From NCBI GenBank assembly GCA_944472155.2, contig OX235279.1, forward strand, positions 142,944,920 through 143,008,919: a DNA stretch of 64,000 nt. Reading direction: 5' to 3'. A model generated the notes under the pieces. It searched no databases. It was not told the DNA's origin and worked only from the letters and a program-made list of their open reading frames with translations. Numbering within the stretch: position 1 is the first letter of the stretch; the number at the start of each line of letters is the position of its first letter. The position numbers and the translations under genes are program-made. Shown one piece after another: positions 35,391-46,200 of this stretch. Source of the stretch: Trichobilharzia szidati. Its lineage: Eukaryota > Platyhelminthes > Trematoda > Strigeidida > Schistosomatidae.

Positions 35391-35692
35391 AGTTACCTGG
35401 GTTCTAGTAGGAAGTCATGACCAGTGGGGTGCAGCAGGTTGAGTGTGAGCACAAATACTTGCCGATGACATTCGCTAGGCGTCGCACCATATCGTGAATC
35501 GCCAGAAGTTGGAATTCATGGACCATCGGATCGGCTTGCAGTGGCTCAATGGTCTTCCAGCTCGTCGTGTAACCAGAAGGTCCTGGTTTTGAACCTCCAT
35601 GGGTGCGCACTGTGAACACTCCCATTACTCCACTCCATTACTCCTATGTTTCCCAATAGTCCTGTAACCGGTGTCAGTTTATGAAGGAACCA
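35391..35692 (+). repeat. Sm-alpha-like SINE, near full-length diverged copy
   Basis: Reads in the same order as the minus strand of the array unit: GGTTCTAGTAGGAAGTC, then CAGCAGGTTGA, then the tRNA-like head with CAGTGGCTCAATGGTC (35539-35554) and a B-box remnant GGTTTTGAACC (35584-35594). The ribozyme region is destroyed. Begins about 30 bp after the PLE inverted repeat ends. Confidence 0.8.
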
Positions 35693-36175
35693 TTACAGGT
35701 TCTCATGCTATCTGGAAACTGACTTCAGGATGAATCTCCCAATTTAAAAGATTGAAGAAGACCAGTGCAAGACTTTATGGTGAAATTAGTGCATTCCTTT
35801 TATGATAGTATATATTCACAATTACTGATGAAATGATTTCCCTCACCTTTATCTCCTGTAAAATAGCACTCAGAAACTGATGAAATCTATATTAGTTTAG
35901 TAAAACATTCACAATTAGCATCCCTTAATTATTTTATAAATCACTGGCACTGATTTTATTCAATTTTGAGCAATCCAATCAATTTTGTGTTTGAATTTCC
36001 ATTAAAAGGTCACCAAACATGAATTCTTGTGGTAATTCGAATTTTGCTGATTGTATTTCACTTATATTCCAAGGAAATACCAGTTCTCTGAGATATATAA
36101 TGTTTGTTTTGTAGCGAATTCCTGATTGAAGGAAAGACCACATCGTCAAACTCTCTAAAAATCAAGTTAAGCCCA
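35693..36175. other. No recognised gene
   Basis: AT-rich. Nothing assigned. Confidence 0.35.
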
Positions 36176-36179
36176 TGAA

Positions 36180-36615
36180 ACAAGTAGCGAGGTGTCGTGC
36201 TCCTGTTCACCCACAGCAAAATATCAAGCTGCACCATCTTGGACAGACTAAACTATGCTCTAGATAAAGAAACCTTACCCAGAACACTCTGGATTCAGCA
36301 GAAATAAATCATGCACGAATGAAGTTCCAATATTATAAATCCTCATCGGAGATAACATAGCATGTCAGTCAACTGTATACCTCAACTCCGTTGATTTCGA
36401 GAAGGCCTTCGACAGCGTCAACCGTGCAGTAATTTGTCAGCTGATACAACATTTATTGCCCTCACTCAACAACTGTATGATAGTGCTGCACGTCAAATAA
36501 TTCACAATGAAGAGCTTCTTGGAGTCTTTAAATTGAGGACGGCAAAAGACAACACGATCTCCTTTCACCCATCAGCTTCTTTTCAGTAAAATAGATGACT
36601 TCGGTTGTGTAACTT
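36180..36615 (+). pseudogene. Decayed RTE reverse-transcriptase fragment
   Basis: 'VDFEKAFDSVNRAVI' (about 36390-36435) corresponds to RT motif A of RTE elements, and 'ARQIIHNEELLGVFKLRT' follows, as in the copy at 47894. Truncated on both sides and frame-broken. Confidence 0.65.
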
Positions 36616-36689
36616 AGAATGGAAGAAGGTTAGCTGGTATAGACTTATTCAAATATACAGTGGGGACGTAAGTTCCATCAAGATTTCAG

Positions 36690-37790
36690 ATACGCCTAGC
36701 TGATATTTTTTTTGCTTTGTTCCAAAATACTAATGATACAGCAAGGAATTTTCAGCATTCAGTACAATATTGCATCTAATTTACTCAAAACAACAAAAAA
36801 TAAACATTACATAACAATAATAACAAAATGTTGTTATAGCAGCTATGTAGCAATTACAGCATGCGACAAGGAGAAAAATATGCTTAAAGTATAAAATTGT
36901 AGTAATAACAGTAATAACAACTAAAATAAAATAGCTAAGTTATAATTAAATGATAGAAAGGGTGACACCATAAAATTATAGAAAGATGAACGATGAAAGG
37001 GTCGATTCACTTTCCTAATTACATAGTAACTTATATGCTTCACGTCTAACAGTGTCTCCATCACATAAAATACGGGCTAAATAGAGTGTTGTAGAATTTT
37101 TTACTTAATGGCGCGAGCATTTAACTTCTTATATTGACTTCTCGTCCTACTTGATGAGATGCAAGGGGATAGTTGTGAATAAAGGGGGTGCAGAAGGTCT
37201 GACAGTACGGCCTTGACCAATTTTGTACAGGATTTTAAATGTCTGTCGACTATAATATTGGCGAGCTCACGCAGTGGCATAGCACAAGCCCTACTCACAG
37301 CATTTAATACCCTTCGTAATATGATATAGTCTTTTTTGAGAAGCCCAGGAACGATTAATGGAGAGCAATAGAGTACAATAGGTGAAATACAGGAGTTTAC
37401 AAACTTTAGAAGTAAAGGTTGGTTAATATCTGATTGTCTAAACTATTTAATGTAGAAGGTAAGACGAAACATTTTCTTAGAGATTGATAAGATGTGGGAT
37501 GACCATGAAAGGTCAGAGGAAAGAACTAATCCAAGGTATTTAATGCTTGACTTGGTTTCAATTTCAGTGCCACCTATGCTACATACAGGCATCATGGGAA
37601 ATAACTAGTTCATGTATGTCACACTGATGCTTGAAAGTAAAGTTAACTGCCCGACATTTTGAAGAATTTAACATAAGACCATTTGACTTAGACCACTTGC
37701 TGATGTCCAACAGAAAGCAATAAGTATGAAATCTGCGTCCAGGGTCACCCGAAGATAGCATAAAACGCTTTTGTACTATGATTTACTGTT
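36690..37790 (-). pseudogene. CR1/jockey-like LINE, C-terminal and 3' UTR fragment
   Basis: Minus-strand pieces, in order: 'FLLDISKWSKSNGLMLNSSKC' (about 37700), 'KYLGLVLSSDLSWSSHI' (about 37510-37555), and the tail 'LHPLYSQLSPCISSSRTRSQYK' (37101-37298). 'KYLG...' followed by a helical tail is typical of CR1-clade LINEs after the RT palm. The lower part (36700-37090) resembles the 3' UTR of the sister copy at 59820-61040. Several frameshifts. Confidence 0.75.
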
Positions 37791-38105
37791 ATTGTCTATT
37801 CTGACTACTGCTGAATCAGCGAATCAAAGTAAGCATATTAAATTTTCCTAACATTTTGTCAATTTTTTACAGGAAAGTCTAGTGATAACAAGATGTGAAG
37901 ATGAATATTCTCCAGTATTATTCTTAAGGAATGAACATAGGGCGGAAAGTGATCAGGGAAATATGTTTTGTTTGCCCCAATTCTACTCATAACGAATTAT
38001 TTACGCAGTAAAACCTGCTTAACAATATCATTTCTTTCAATAAAGTTATGTTACCAAGTGAAAAACCTACTGGTGGAAATGTAACTCCATAATTGCATTT
38101 GATAT
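37791..38105. other. No recognised gene
   Basis: Short AT-rich interval between a LINE and a PLE fragment. Confidence 0.35.
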
Positions 38106-38338
38106 AATACATGCTGAGTGATACGGCATTATTTGCAACGTTTAACTGGTCAAAAAGTTCCCGCCTACTGTTTTGGAGCTGGATATATCTGCCGTATTCA
38201 GAGTTTGGTATTTAACAGTATAGTTACCCACAAAGTTTCATTAACAAATATGGCAAGAGTGAACACAAGAAGCTTGATACTGCTACAGTCAGTAAGAAGC
38301 CTATTTTCATCAAACTCGACTACAAGGGCGACGACATT

Positions 38339-38905
38339 ATGAGAATGATAAATAAAAGATTAGGCGCAGCCCTGTCTAGGACGTATCCTGCAGCATTATT
38401 AGTCTCTCTATCCCGAACAAACTCTTCACTGATGCAGTCAAAGATTGACAAGTACCCCTCACATGTTACCTTTAACTGTGTATACCAATTCACATGTATC
38501 TGCGGGAGCAGTTACATTGGAAGAACGGAGAGGAGGGCCTACGTCAGATTCTGCGAACATGTACCAAGGAGCCTCCGGTTAAAGGGACCGAATTATTTAA
38601 GTTCTTCAATCGCCAAACATCTGATTGACACAGGACACGGAGTAGATATGCTGGAATCATTCAAAATAATTAACAGACGAAGTACCTCAAGTCTTCTCAG
38701 GTTTGCTGAAGCTATAGCAATAAAAAGATTGAAGCCTGACTTATATATCCAAAGGAATCCGTTGTTGGACTTCAATTACCCTGGTAACTCACTTCTTAGT
38801 AACTCTTTGTTTTCTAATTTTGTTAATTTTGTTAAATTATCTTTTCACTCCCCCCTCCCCCCTTTTATGTTTCGCTTGACTTTCTTAAGAGATAATTTTT
38901 CTTGA
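38339..38905 (+). pseudogene. Family B PLE GIY-YIG endonuclease, complete domain without RT
   Basis: Within this 188-codon frame 'VYQFTCICGSSYIGRT' (residues 48-63) gives the GIY-YIG motif with the two cysteines typical of PLE nucleases. 'VRFCEHVP' (69-76) gives the R..EH motif, and 'RFAEAIAIKRLKPDLYIQ' (121-138) carries the conserved EA. All expected active-site positions are visible. The true element protein would begin upstream with an RT that is not here, so this is a truncated copy. The last 40 codons read into the 3' non-coding part. Confidence 0.8.
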
Positions 38906-39226
38906 TCTTCTGAGTTCTGCTCACTGTATTACATCATCAACTTCTCATCTGACCTCATGTGCACCGTAATTTTAAAATTTTGATCTTCTCTCGTCTAATT
39001 ACGTAACTATTGCTAATTGTCTTTTGTTACCACCTTAACAACGCAACTGTTAACTAATTTTTCAAGAAACTTCTCTCTACCAAGATATATATGTTGTGAC
39101 ACTTTAGACACCCTGTAAATCTCAATGCCTTATTTTACTATGACGCTCTGACACTATGCTTTCTAATGGATAAAGGTTTGCTAAAATTGTATACTTTTTA
39201 TTTTTAATTAAAAAATTCAGGTTGTA

Positions 39227-39275
39227 CGCAGCTGATGAGAACCAACGAAATAAAATGGATCCAGATTATTCTGCG
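39227..39275 (+). ncRNA. Candidate hammerhead ribozyme with canonical core, PLE 3' region
   Basis: Stem I CGCAG/CTGCG (5 bp), perfect core CTGATGA (39232-39238), GAAA (39247-39250), and helix III ATAA/TTAT with a 12-nt loop containing GGATCC. The base at the cleavage position is T (UUAUU). Stem II (GAACCAAC) has only one clear pair, so activity is uncertain. It lies about 440 bases past the endonuclease, where PLE terminal repeats carry such motifs. Confidence 0.5.
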
Positions 39276-39280
39276 CCAAT

Positions 39281-40975
39281 GTTTCTTCTTTCTTTGTTCA
39301 AATTTATAAAAGGGAATCACTGTATGAAATTTAACAGTATCATCGAATATTTACTTTCATGGTCGTACAGAGGACAAAAGATCCTTAATGTAAGGGTAGA
39401 ATTTGAGCACTGTGGTAGGATATAATTCCATATTAGGTAAGTTTATTAGAAATAAGACATAGTGTTACAATACTGATAAGTGGATAACGTTTTGGGTACT
39501 ATTTATTGCTCATACTCATACTGTATCGCTGTGTGTTATGTGAGGTAATTTTATCTGATGTAGGTAAAAAGATCCCCCTCAGGTCAGTTCTGGAACACAT
39601 GGTCGATTTTTTACACATCTTAGTAGAAAGATGTAGCCTATATCTTACTAGGTCATTCAGACAAAACAAAACTGAAATAAATCAACTTAAGCCACTTTGG
39701 TTTTCTGGCTCATTTCCATCATCTGCTGGAAATTGATACTGTAGGCATGTGTTCCATAGGATTCACAGGCTTTTTGTTAGTTCTAAGTGTAGTATTTAGA
39801 AAAGTAATAATGATAATTAGCCTGATCAAAAGAGTCTGAAGACGACGGATACATCTGATAAGACAGTTGATAAATTCTTATGCTTCTGGTTCGAAGTATT
39901 ATCTGTCATATATGTAATTTTGATTTATATTTCAAGCGTATTTCATGCGATAACTGTGTCTGTATGGATCAATGGGAAAGGTTTAGACAGAAACAAAAAA
40001 ATTGAAGTAAACGCCCTAATATTTTTTTAAATTTAATATTACGATATTATCAGTGGCTGAATACGCAGCAAAAAATCTATATTCCTGTTACAAAAATTTG
40101 GAGTGAGATAAAGACAAAAAACAAAACAAACAAAAACAGAAATATTCTCAAAAAGTCGATAAATAAATTCTAAGGCAGACTAGACAAACTCAATTCATTC
40201 ATTCTTCGACTCACACACTTACATCACTTTAATATTAGTTGGCGAGTAAATATCCCATTCACTTGATTGTGATTGGTGTAGGCTTTTTTTTCGTTTTCGT
40301 AATCTTTCATTGTTAATTTTTATAATGGCTTTACTTTAAAAGAAAAAAATGAAATTCTCAAGAATTCACAATAATCCTTTAATGCTTCATTCAATCATCC
40401 ATTCATTCTGTTCTAATTTTTTTCTAGTGGTAAGCAAGTTGCTTATCCCAGTGACGGTTTGATTTCACGTATAAAAAATCATATTTTACCAGTGAGGATT
40501 GTTATGCTTCCCTTGGCACTGGTTGCAACTTATGTAATTTAATGAATTAATCTATCACTTTGAATAAGGAAAAGATGGTTTTACTAAAATATGTTATTGC
40601 TTAATTTCTTTTCAAATTCGCTACTGCATATCACATTTCCTGGTTTTATTAAATACTAGCTATTAGGTGAATAGCTAAGAAACAAATTTCTATACTATCA
40701 GTAGTTCACAACAGGGTGTAGAAACGATGTGTTCACTTTATTTTCGGTGATGGAAGAGAAGAACCAAACCCACAGTTTGTAAATGGTATAATTAAAGATG
40801 ATAATTCATTACAGTTTTCTTTCGGGAATCAGAATATTCATACCGAAATATGTGACCTGCATAGTATTGCAAATGGAAATTAAGAAAACAAGCGAAACAG
40901 TCAGAAACTACTCACGTCAAAGTGTAGAGCTTGATAGGCAGATTAAAGTGATGCATACTGAGAACTGAGGTTTCG
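39281..40975. other. No recognised gene
   Basis: AT-rich DNA. A 76-codon open frame at 39506-39736 has no known domain. Nothing else is assigned. Confidence 0.35.
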
Positions 40976-40979
40976 CTCA

Positions 40980-41565
40980 CTTGAGGCCGATATCATTAGC
41001 TTTCATTATTTTCAAGCCGCTGTGGGGATCAACAGCACTCAGCATGAAAAATAAGATCCGGATTTTCAACTCCAATATGAAGTCTGTGTTATTATACGGA
41101 TCAGAGAGTTGGCGCCGAGCCGCTTCAGGAAAGGGTACAAACTACACACTTCCATCAACAGCTGTCTTCGCCCGATATTACCCAAGATCAGATGGCCGGC
41201 CAGAGAAGAACAGCAATCGGGAGGAATATCTGGCAATGAACGAACCAACCCAGCAGGTACCGATTATGCAACAAATATGCAGGAAGAAATGGAGGTGGAT
41301 TGGCCATACTCTGAGAAAACCATCAAGTGAGTGACATCACACGACAGGCCATCGCTCTAGCGGAACCGAATGAGAAGCGGCGAGTTGGTTGTCAGTGTGA
41401 GGGTGACATGGAAGAGGTCATGTGATGAGGAGATGAAAGGATGTGGGCAGACGTGGAGCCAGGTGAAAACGTTGGCAGAGAACCGAACTCAGTGGAGACG
41501 TGCGGCTGAAGCTCTGTGTTCCTCTAGGAACTAAAGGAAACAACTAGAAGTATAACTAGAATAAC
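40980..41565 (+). pseudogene. RTE-type LINE, C-terminal fragment
   Basis: 'STALSMKNKIRIFNSNMKSVLLYGSES' is split here by frameshifts, followed by '[15 protein letters not shown]' (about 41283-41330) and the typical 3' end (GGCTGAAGCTCTGTGTTCCTC, 41504-41524). The same tail occurs at 31000 and 48500. Only the post-RT part survives. Confidence 0.75.
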
Positions 41566-43235
41566 CCAGCTCATACAGTCAAATCAGTTGATGAAGTCCG
41601 TTTGAAACGATCAAAATGACTGTCCGGTGTTTAGATCATTTTGCTCTGACTGGGAAACACTACTCCTTCAGTTGAATGATTTCCTACTAAGCATGCAGAA
41701 GGTAAGAAAAGGTTTTCAGGAGAAAAATGTTTTACACAGGTTCACTGATATTGTATCTACATGTTATGTTGACGAAATACATGTTTTCTCAGTACGAAAG
41801 GACTCATACTGACATCATAGGCTGAAGGGGGAAAACAAACTACTGTCCGGCTTAGGAATGAATCCACTTTGTAGAACATAATACTAGACGATTATAAAAC
41901 TACTTTTTGCAACCAGTCAGTAAAATGTTTTGTTCTCGGTATATCTTCTTGCCTCCAGACGTCTTCCTCTTTATGCGCTTTCAGTATTTTTCTTTTTAGA
42001 ATCTGAACTGTCTGGTTATATATCTTTCCTTTAATGACTAGTGTGTATCCTAAATTGATTTCATTTGCCATTTTAAGAGAGAGAGAGATGTTTCCATTCA
42101 AAGTTTTGCCTGTTGCAAACAGAAAAGTCGTTAACTGATGCTTCATGAGCAATAATCAAAATACTTTGTTGGTTCGTTAGCTTGTTCATAATTTTTTTTA
42201 TAGTTTCACTTTGTCTGCAGTTGTGCTTAACATTTTTGAATTATTCAGAATTATCAAGGGAATCAAATGAGTAAAATGCAAATAATTTCAACAAAATGAC
42301 TGCTTGCAACAAAATGGGTGGATTCCTTGGCAATAAATTAAACTCTATCCGGCTGCTTTTTGCCTGATGCTTTCTAAAAAAATACAAAACAATCTGATAT
42401 AATGATTGTACAACTTTGCCATAAATGATTAGATGGGAAAAATATAGGCGCAATGTTCTATTGTGTGGAACATGAATGTGGCTAAATTCTTAAGAGTTAT
42501 TTCGAAGTACATGAGTTATCATCGTTAAATATTTAATGAACAGTTTGAATAAAGACTGTTTGTTTCAATAGCTTTATAATTAATGTTTAATCGCAAATTA
42601 ACTGCCCTTTCAGCAAAAACTACTCATATTAGTTAGTGGTAAATGTTGTTCCACAGTCAAATTCATCCAAAGTCATTTATGCTTTCGTGCTAGTCATACG
42701 TTGTGGCCTAAATAATCTTGTTTACGAGATCCATCCACTGTGCAGTTCTGTCTAGAACTAGGCATTCTACAAACATTTCAAATTATCAGTATGCACAGTA
42801 TTCGCAGAGAAATTTCTCTCAATTGTATCAACAAGCATGGCACTCAGACGAGGTGCAGCCAAAGAACTGTTAGGCAGATATGGTAGTCACAGACACTGCA
42901 AAAGTCTTTCCTGTCACTTAGTCACTGAGTATCACCTTCAAAGGGTTGAAACTAGAGGACTCTTGTAGGATAGTTAGCTACTTGAAATTATAAATGGCAT
43001 TAATGGTCAACTGGCTTCTGCATGGTTGACAATGAAAACCACTTCGTCAGCTAATGAAATACAGATATTTAAACTGTTTGACTAAAACACGAAAAGGCTT
43101 TCTTTTGCTTTCCACAACAGAAGCGCTTGCAAAGGAATAAATGAAGCCCCTTTTCGACCTCTTTGCCTATCTTGTTGGTTTTATATTTAATATTGTCACT
43201 ATAGTTGGTACTAATTTTTATAATATTCATTTATC
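41566..43235. other. No recognised gene
   Basis: AT-rich DNA with short open frames (86 codons at 41892-42152 minus, 70 codons at 42241-42453 minus) that show no domain. Nothing assigned. Confidence 0.35.
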
Positions 43236-43259
43236 AAATTTTATAAAAACAAAATAATC

Positions 43260-43301
43260 GAGCAAAGAATATTCTTTTCGATAAATTCCTCTTCCAGGCT
43301 C
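43260..43301 (-). ncRNA. Hammerhead-like motif, left arm of palindrome
   Basis: Mirror image of 45099-45140: stem I GAGC/GCTC, core-like CTGGAAGA (one base too long), short AT-rich stem II region, GAA, and helix III as the 12-base palindrome AAGAATATTCTT. Confidence 0.4.
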
Positions 43302-43506
43302 TACAATTATATATATGTTTTTATACACAGAATATTTTAAATTAGTAGTTATTAACAATATTAGCGTTTTTTCAAATAATATCGATTTGTAAAGTATGAT
43401 CAATGCTATTGCAGTTCATTAATGATGCTTAAATTATAATAATAATAAAGATATAACAGCGGATAGAATATCAACTAAAATTAGGGAAATTTCACAAAAT
43501 TCTGGA

Positions 43507-44265
43507 TTATTCAAACCTGGATGGCCAAGGTAATGATAATGACTGGACTAACTTCTTCTGGGTGCATAAATTAGGCTTATTAATATGAATCCCCACAGCC
43601 TCCGCAATATTTAGAAGTCGAACTCTTAAAGCGAAATTGAGATTCATAGGTATGCGGTAAATGACCCTGAAAGCATGATTAACGCCAATCTTGTGTTCTG
43701 TCTCCACAAGATGCGCCAGAATAGCACTGCGAATAGATTTTGTTTGACCTTTGCTTAACCAGGCAGGGTGATGTTCGGAAATTCGACGAGAAACACGCCT
43801 AATTGTACGGCCTATGTAACTGGCTCCACAGGAGCAGTTAAATTGGTAGATACACATGGAAGAGGCGAAATTAGGCAGTTCGTCTTTTATTCCCGAACGC
43901 AGAAGAGGAGTGGTTTTGAAGATACAGCGCAATTGAGCAGCAGGGAATGTTCTTTTTACCGCATTTCTGAGGCGATGTGTTAGTATTTCACTTGTGTTGT
44001 CTCCTAGGAACTGCATCTGCAAGAACAAGGATTTCTTTGGAACTGTTGGTACCTTGGATTGTTTTGGTTTTAGATTCATATTCCTATCAATAAACTTTTC
44101 CGGATAACCATTCTCACTAAGCAAACGTTTAATATTGTTGAGCTCCTCGTCAAGACATTCATCCGAGCAAATCTCTCTTGCTCTGTGGACCAGGCACTTT
44201 ATCAGATTGGTCCACAGAGCAAGAGAGATTTGCTCGGATGAATGTCTTGACGAGGAGCTCAACAA
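43507..44265 (-). pseudogene. Family B PLE C-terminal half with GIY-YIG endonuclease (left arm)
   Basis: 252 codons; about the first 20-25 run across the palindrome centre and do not belong to the element. Then 'VHRAREICSDECLDEELNNI', 'ENGYPEKFIDRN', 'VPKKSLFLQMQFLGDN' and 'RLRNAVKRTFPAAQL', the PLE linker. The nuclease follows: 'CIYQFNCSCGASYIGRT' (138-154) with Y140, Y150-IG and the cysteines, 'RISEHHPAW' (161-169), 'HLVETEHKI' and 'NIAEAVGI' (219-226) with E222. The domain is complete and uninterrupted, but no RT is attached, so the element cannot move by itself. Confidence 0.8.
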
Positions 44266-44893
44266 TATTAAACGTTTGCTTAGTGAGAATGGTTATCCGG
44301 AAAAGTTTATTGATAGGAATATGAATCTAAAACCAAAACAATCCAAGGTACCAACAGTTCCAAAGAAATCCTTGTTCTTGCAGATGCAGTTCCTAGGAGA
44401 CAACACAAGTGAAATACTAACACATCGCCTCAGAAATGCGGTAAAAAGAACATTCCCTGCTGCTCAATTGCGCTGTATCTTCAAAACCACTCCTCTTCTG
44501 CGTTCGGGAATAAAAGACGAACTGCCTAATTTCGCCTCTTCCATGTGTATCTACCAATTTAACTGCTCCTGTGGAGCCAGTTACATAGGCCATACAATTA
44601 GGCGTGTTTCTCGTCGAATTTCCGAACATCACCCTGCCTGGTTAAGCAAAGGTCAAACAAAATCTATTCGCAGTGCTATTCTGGCGCATCTTGTGGAGAC
44701 AGAACACAAGATTGACGTTAATCATGCTTTCAGGGTCATTTACCGCATACCTATGAATCTCAATTTCGCTTTAAGAGTTCGACTTCTAAATATTGCGGAG
44801 GCTGTGGGGATTCATATTAATAAGCCTAATTTATGCACCCAGAAGAAGTTAGTCCAGTCATTATCATTACCTTGGCCATCCAGGTTTGAATAA
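44135..44893 (+). pseudogene. Family B PLE C-terminal half with GIY-YIG endonuclease (right arm)
   Basis: Mirror copy of the left-arm frame. Two visible residue changes: 'YIGHT' instead of 'YIGRT' at residue 153, and D for G in 'HKID' at 194. Otherwise the same domain order and residues. Its start also runs through the palindrome centre. Confidence 0.8.
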
Positions 44894-45098
44894 TCCAGAA
44901 TTTTGTGAAATTTCCCTAATTTTAGTTGATATTCTATCCGCTGTTATATCTTTATTATTATTATAATTTAAGCATCATTAATGAACTGCAATAGCATTGA
45001 TCATACTTTACAAATCGATATTATTTGAAAAAACGCTAATATTGTTAATAACTACTAATTTAAAATATTCTGTGTATAAAAACATATATATAATTGTA

Positions 45099-45140
45099 GA
45101 GCCTGGAAGAGGAATTTATCGAAAAGAATATTCTTTGCTC
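45099..45140 (+). ncRNA. Hammerhead-like motif, right arm of palindrome
   Basis: Stem I GAGC/GCTC, core-like CTGGAAGA, GAA, 12-base palindromic helix III AAGAATATTCTT. Compared with the copies at 54763 and 63157 (GAAC/GTTC), the stem I pair has changed on both strands together, which supports a real pairing. Confidence 0.45.
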
Positions 45141-45167
45141 GATTATTTTGTTTTTATAGATGTCTGA

Positions 45168-46200
45168 ATGAACATTTTTGCAATATCAAATTTTACTCGT
45201 AAACCATCCATCGTTGGGAAGTTAACCAAAAATAACTACCCAAACAACTTCATTAACAAAATCAACACGAACATTAAATATGGTAGAAAACGTATTCCGA
45301 AGACAAGGGCCTCAATAGTTATCATTCCATATAGAGCGAAGACGTCAGACGATATCAGAAGAGTATTCGATAAGCACAACACCGGAGTATTCTTCAAAAC
45401 ATCAGATGGGTTACAAAGCAACCTTGCCCATGTCAAAGACCAAATTCCTAAGGAATCTCTAATCTAATTGTGTCTACAAAATAAAATGCTTGAAATGTGA
45501 TGCGATGTACATCGAACATACATCACAAGAAATCAAGATCAGAAGAAATAAACACCGAAGAGCATTAGTTCGACCACTGAGAAATAAATCCAGTTGAACT
45601 AGGAAAACTTGAAAAATCATCAGCCATAGCCTGTCTACACGCTATAGAATCAGACCACAAAATTGATTTTGACAATATTGAAATAATCCAGAAAAATGTC
45701 AGAAATCACAAAGAACTTCTAATATCGGAAGCACTCCATATCAAATAGAATTCAAATTCTCTGAATAGGAATGATGAACTAAAACAGAATCTGACCTGGT
45801 TACTACACCTCCCTCTCCCATGAAGTGGCAAAATCAAAACGAATGCGATAAGCAATTTCATCATGTAAACACACACTGCTTTTGTAATTTTACACACTTA
45901 TCAAATCCAACAATCTACACATGGCTTTGTTATCTTTACCAATTGGCCAATTTGACAAGGAAAACTGACCTCATGCTGAAGAACGATGATTAAATTGCTA
46001 TATATAAGCTGAGATTTTGTAAATTCCGGTTTAATAATACTTTGATAAAGCTATTAGCAGCATTAAATATCGAAACGTCAGTGAAAGCAGCAATATCGTT
46101 TTGTTTTTCATTCATTGGGAAATACAAAAACCTCTATAACAATGAATATCATACAACCAATGCCCAAGTTTTCTCAAACTATTAAAAGTGAACTTAGTTT
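45168..46200 (+). mobile_element. Family A-type Penelope-like element, 3' end
   Basis: 'NNYPNNFINKINTNI', 'IVIIPYRAKTSDDIRRVFDK' and 'VFFKTSDGLQSNLAHVKDQIP' form the linker before the endonuclease (45168-45467). A decayed GIY-YIG follows a stop ('VYKIKCLKCDAMYIEHTS' at about 45472-45525) and runs to about 45750. A terminal repeat with a hammerhead-like motif at 46039 follows. It begins about 10 bp after the palindrome. Confidence 0.8.
46039..46082 (+). ncRNA. Hammerhead-like motif in PLE terminal repeat
   Basis: ACT, core TTGATAA in place of CUGAUGA, an imperfect stem II region, GAA, palindrome ACGT as helix III, C, then AGT pairing with ACT. The same block recurs at 53135-53175. The core has two changes, so it is probably inactive. 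Confidence 0.45.

Larger units (their letters stand above)
38110..39280 (+). mobile_element. Family B Penelope-like element, 3' half with terminal region
   Basis: Contains the pre-endonuclease linker ('KKPIFIKLDYKGDDIM' read across a frameshift near 38300-38340), a full GIY-YIG domain (38470-38790), then a non-coding stretch with a hammerhead-like motif at 39227-39275. The RT is missing. Confidence 0.8.
43242..45158. repeat. Near-perfect palindrome, 951-bp arms, 15-bp spacer
   Basis: Arms 43242-44192 and 44208-45158 are reverse complements about position 44200, with only about two or three differences seen. The spacer is 44193-44207. Each arm carries the 3' part of a family B PLE, with the endonuclease reading outward and a hammerhead-like motif near each outer tip. 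It could be a real head-to-head insertion or a long-read foldback artefact. Confidence 0.9.

Noticed and set aside
43768..43983. 71-codon frames antisense to the PLE endonucleases (also at 44417-44632)
   Set aside because: Shadows of the GIY-YIG frames on the opposite strand.
43507..44893. The two 252-codon frames as host genes
   Set aside because: They carry the PLE linker and GIY-YIG endonuclease order, and their starts only exist because of the palindrome centre.
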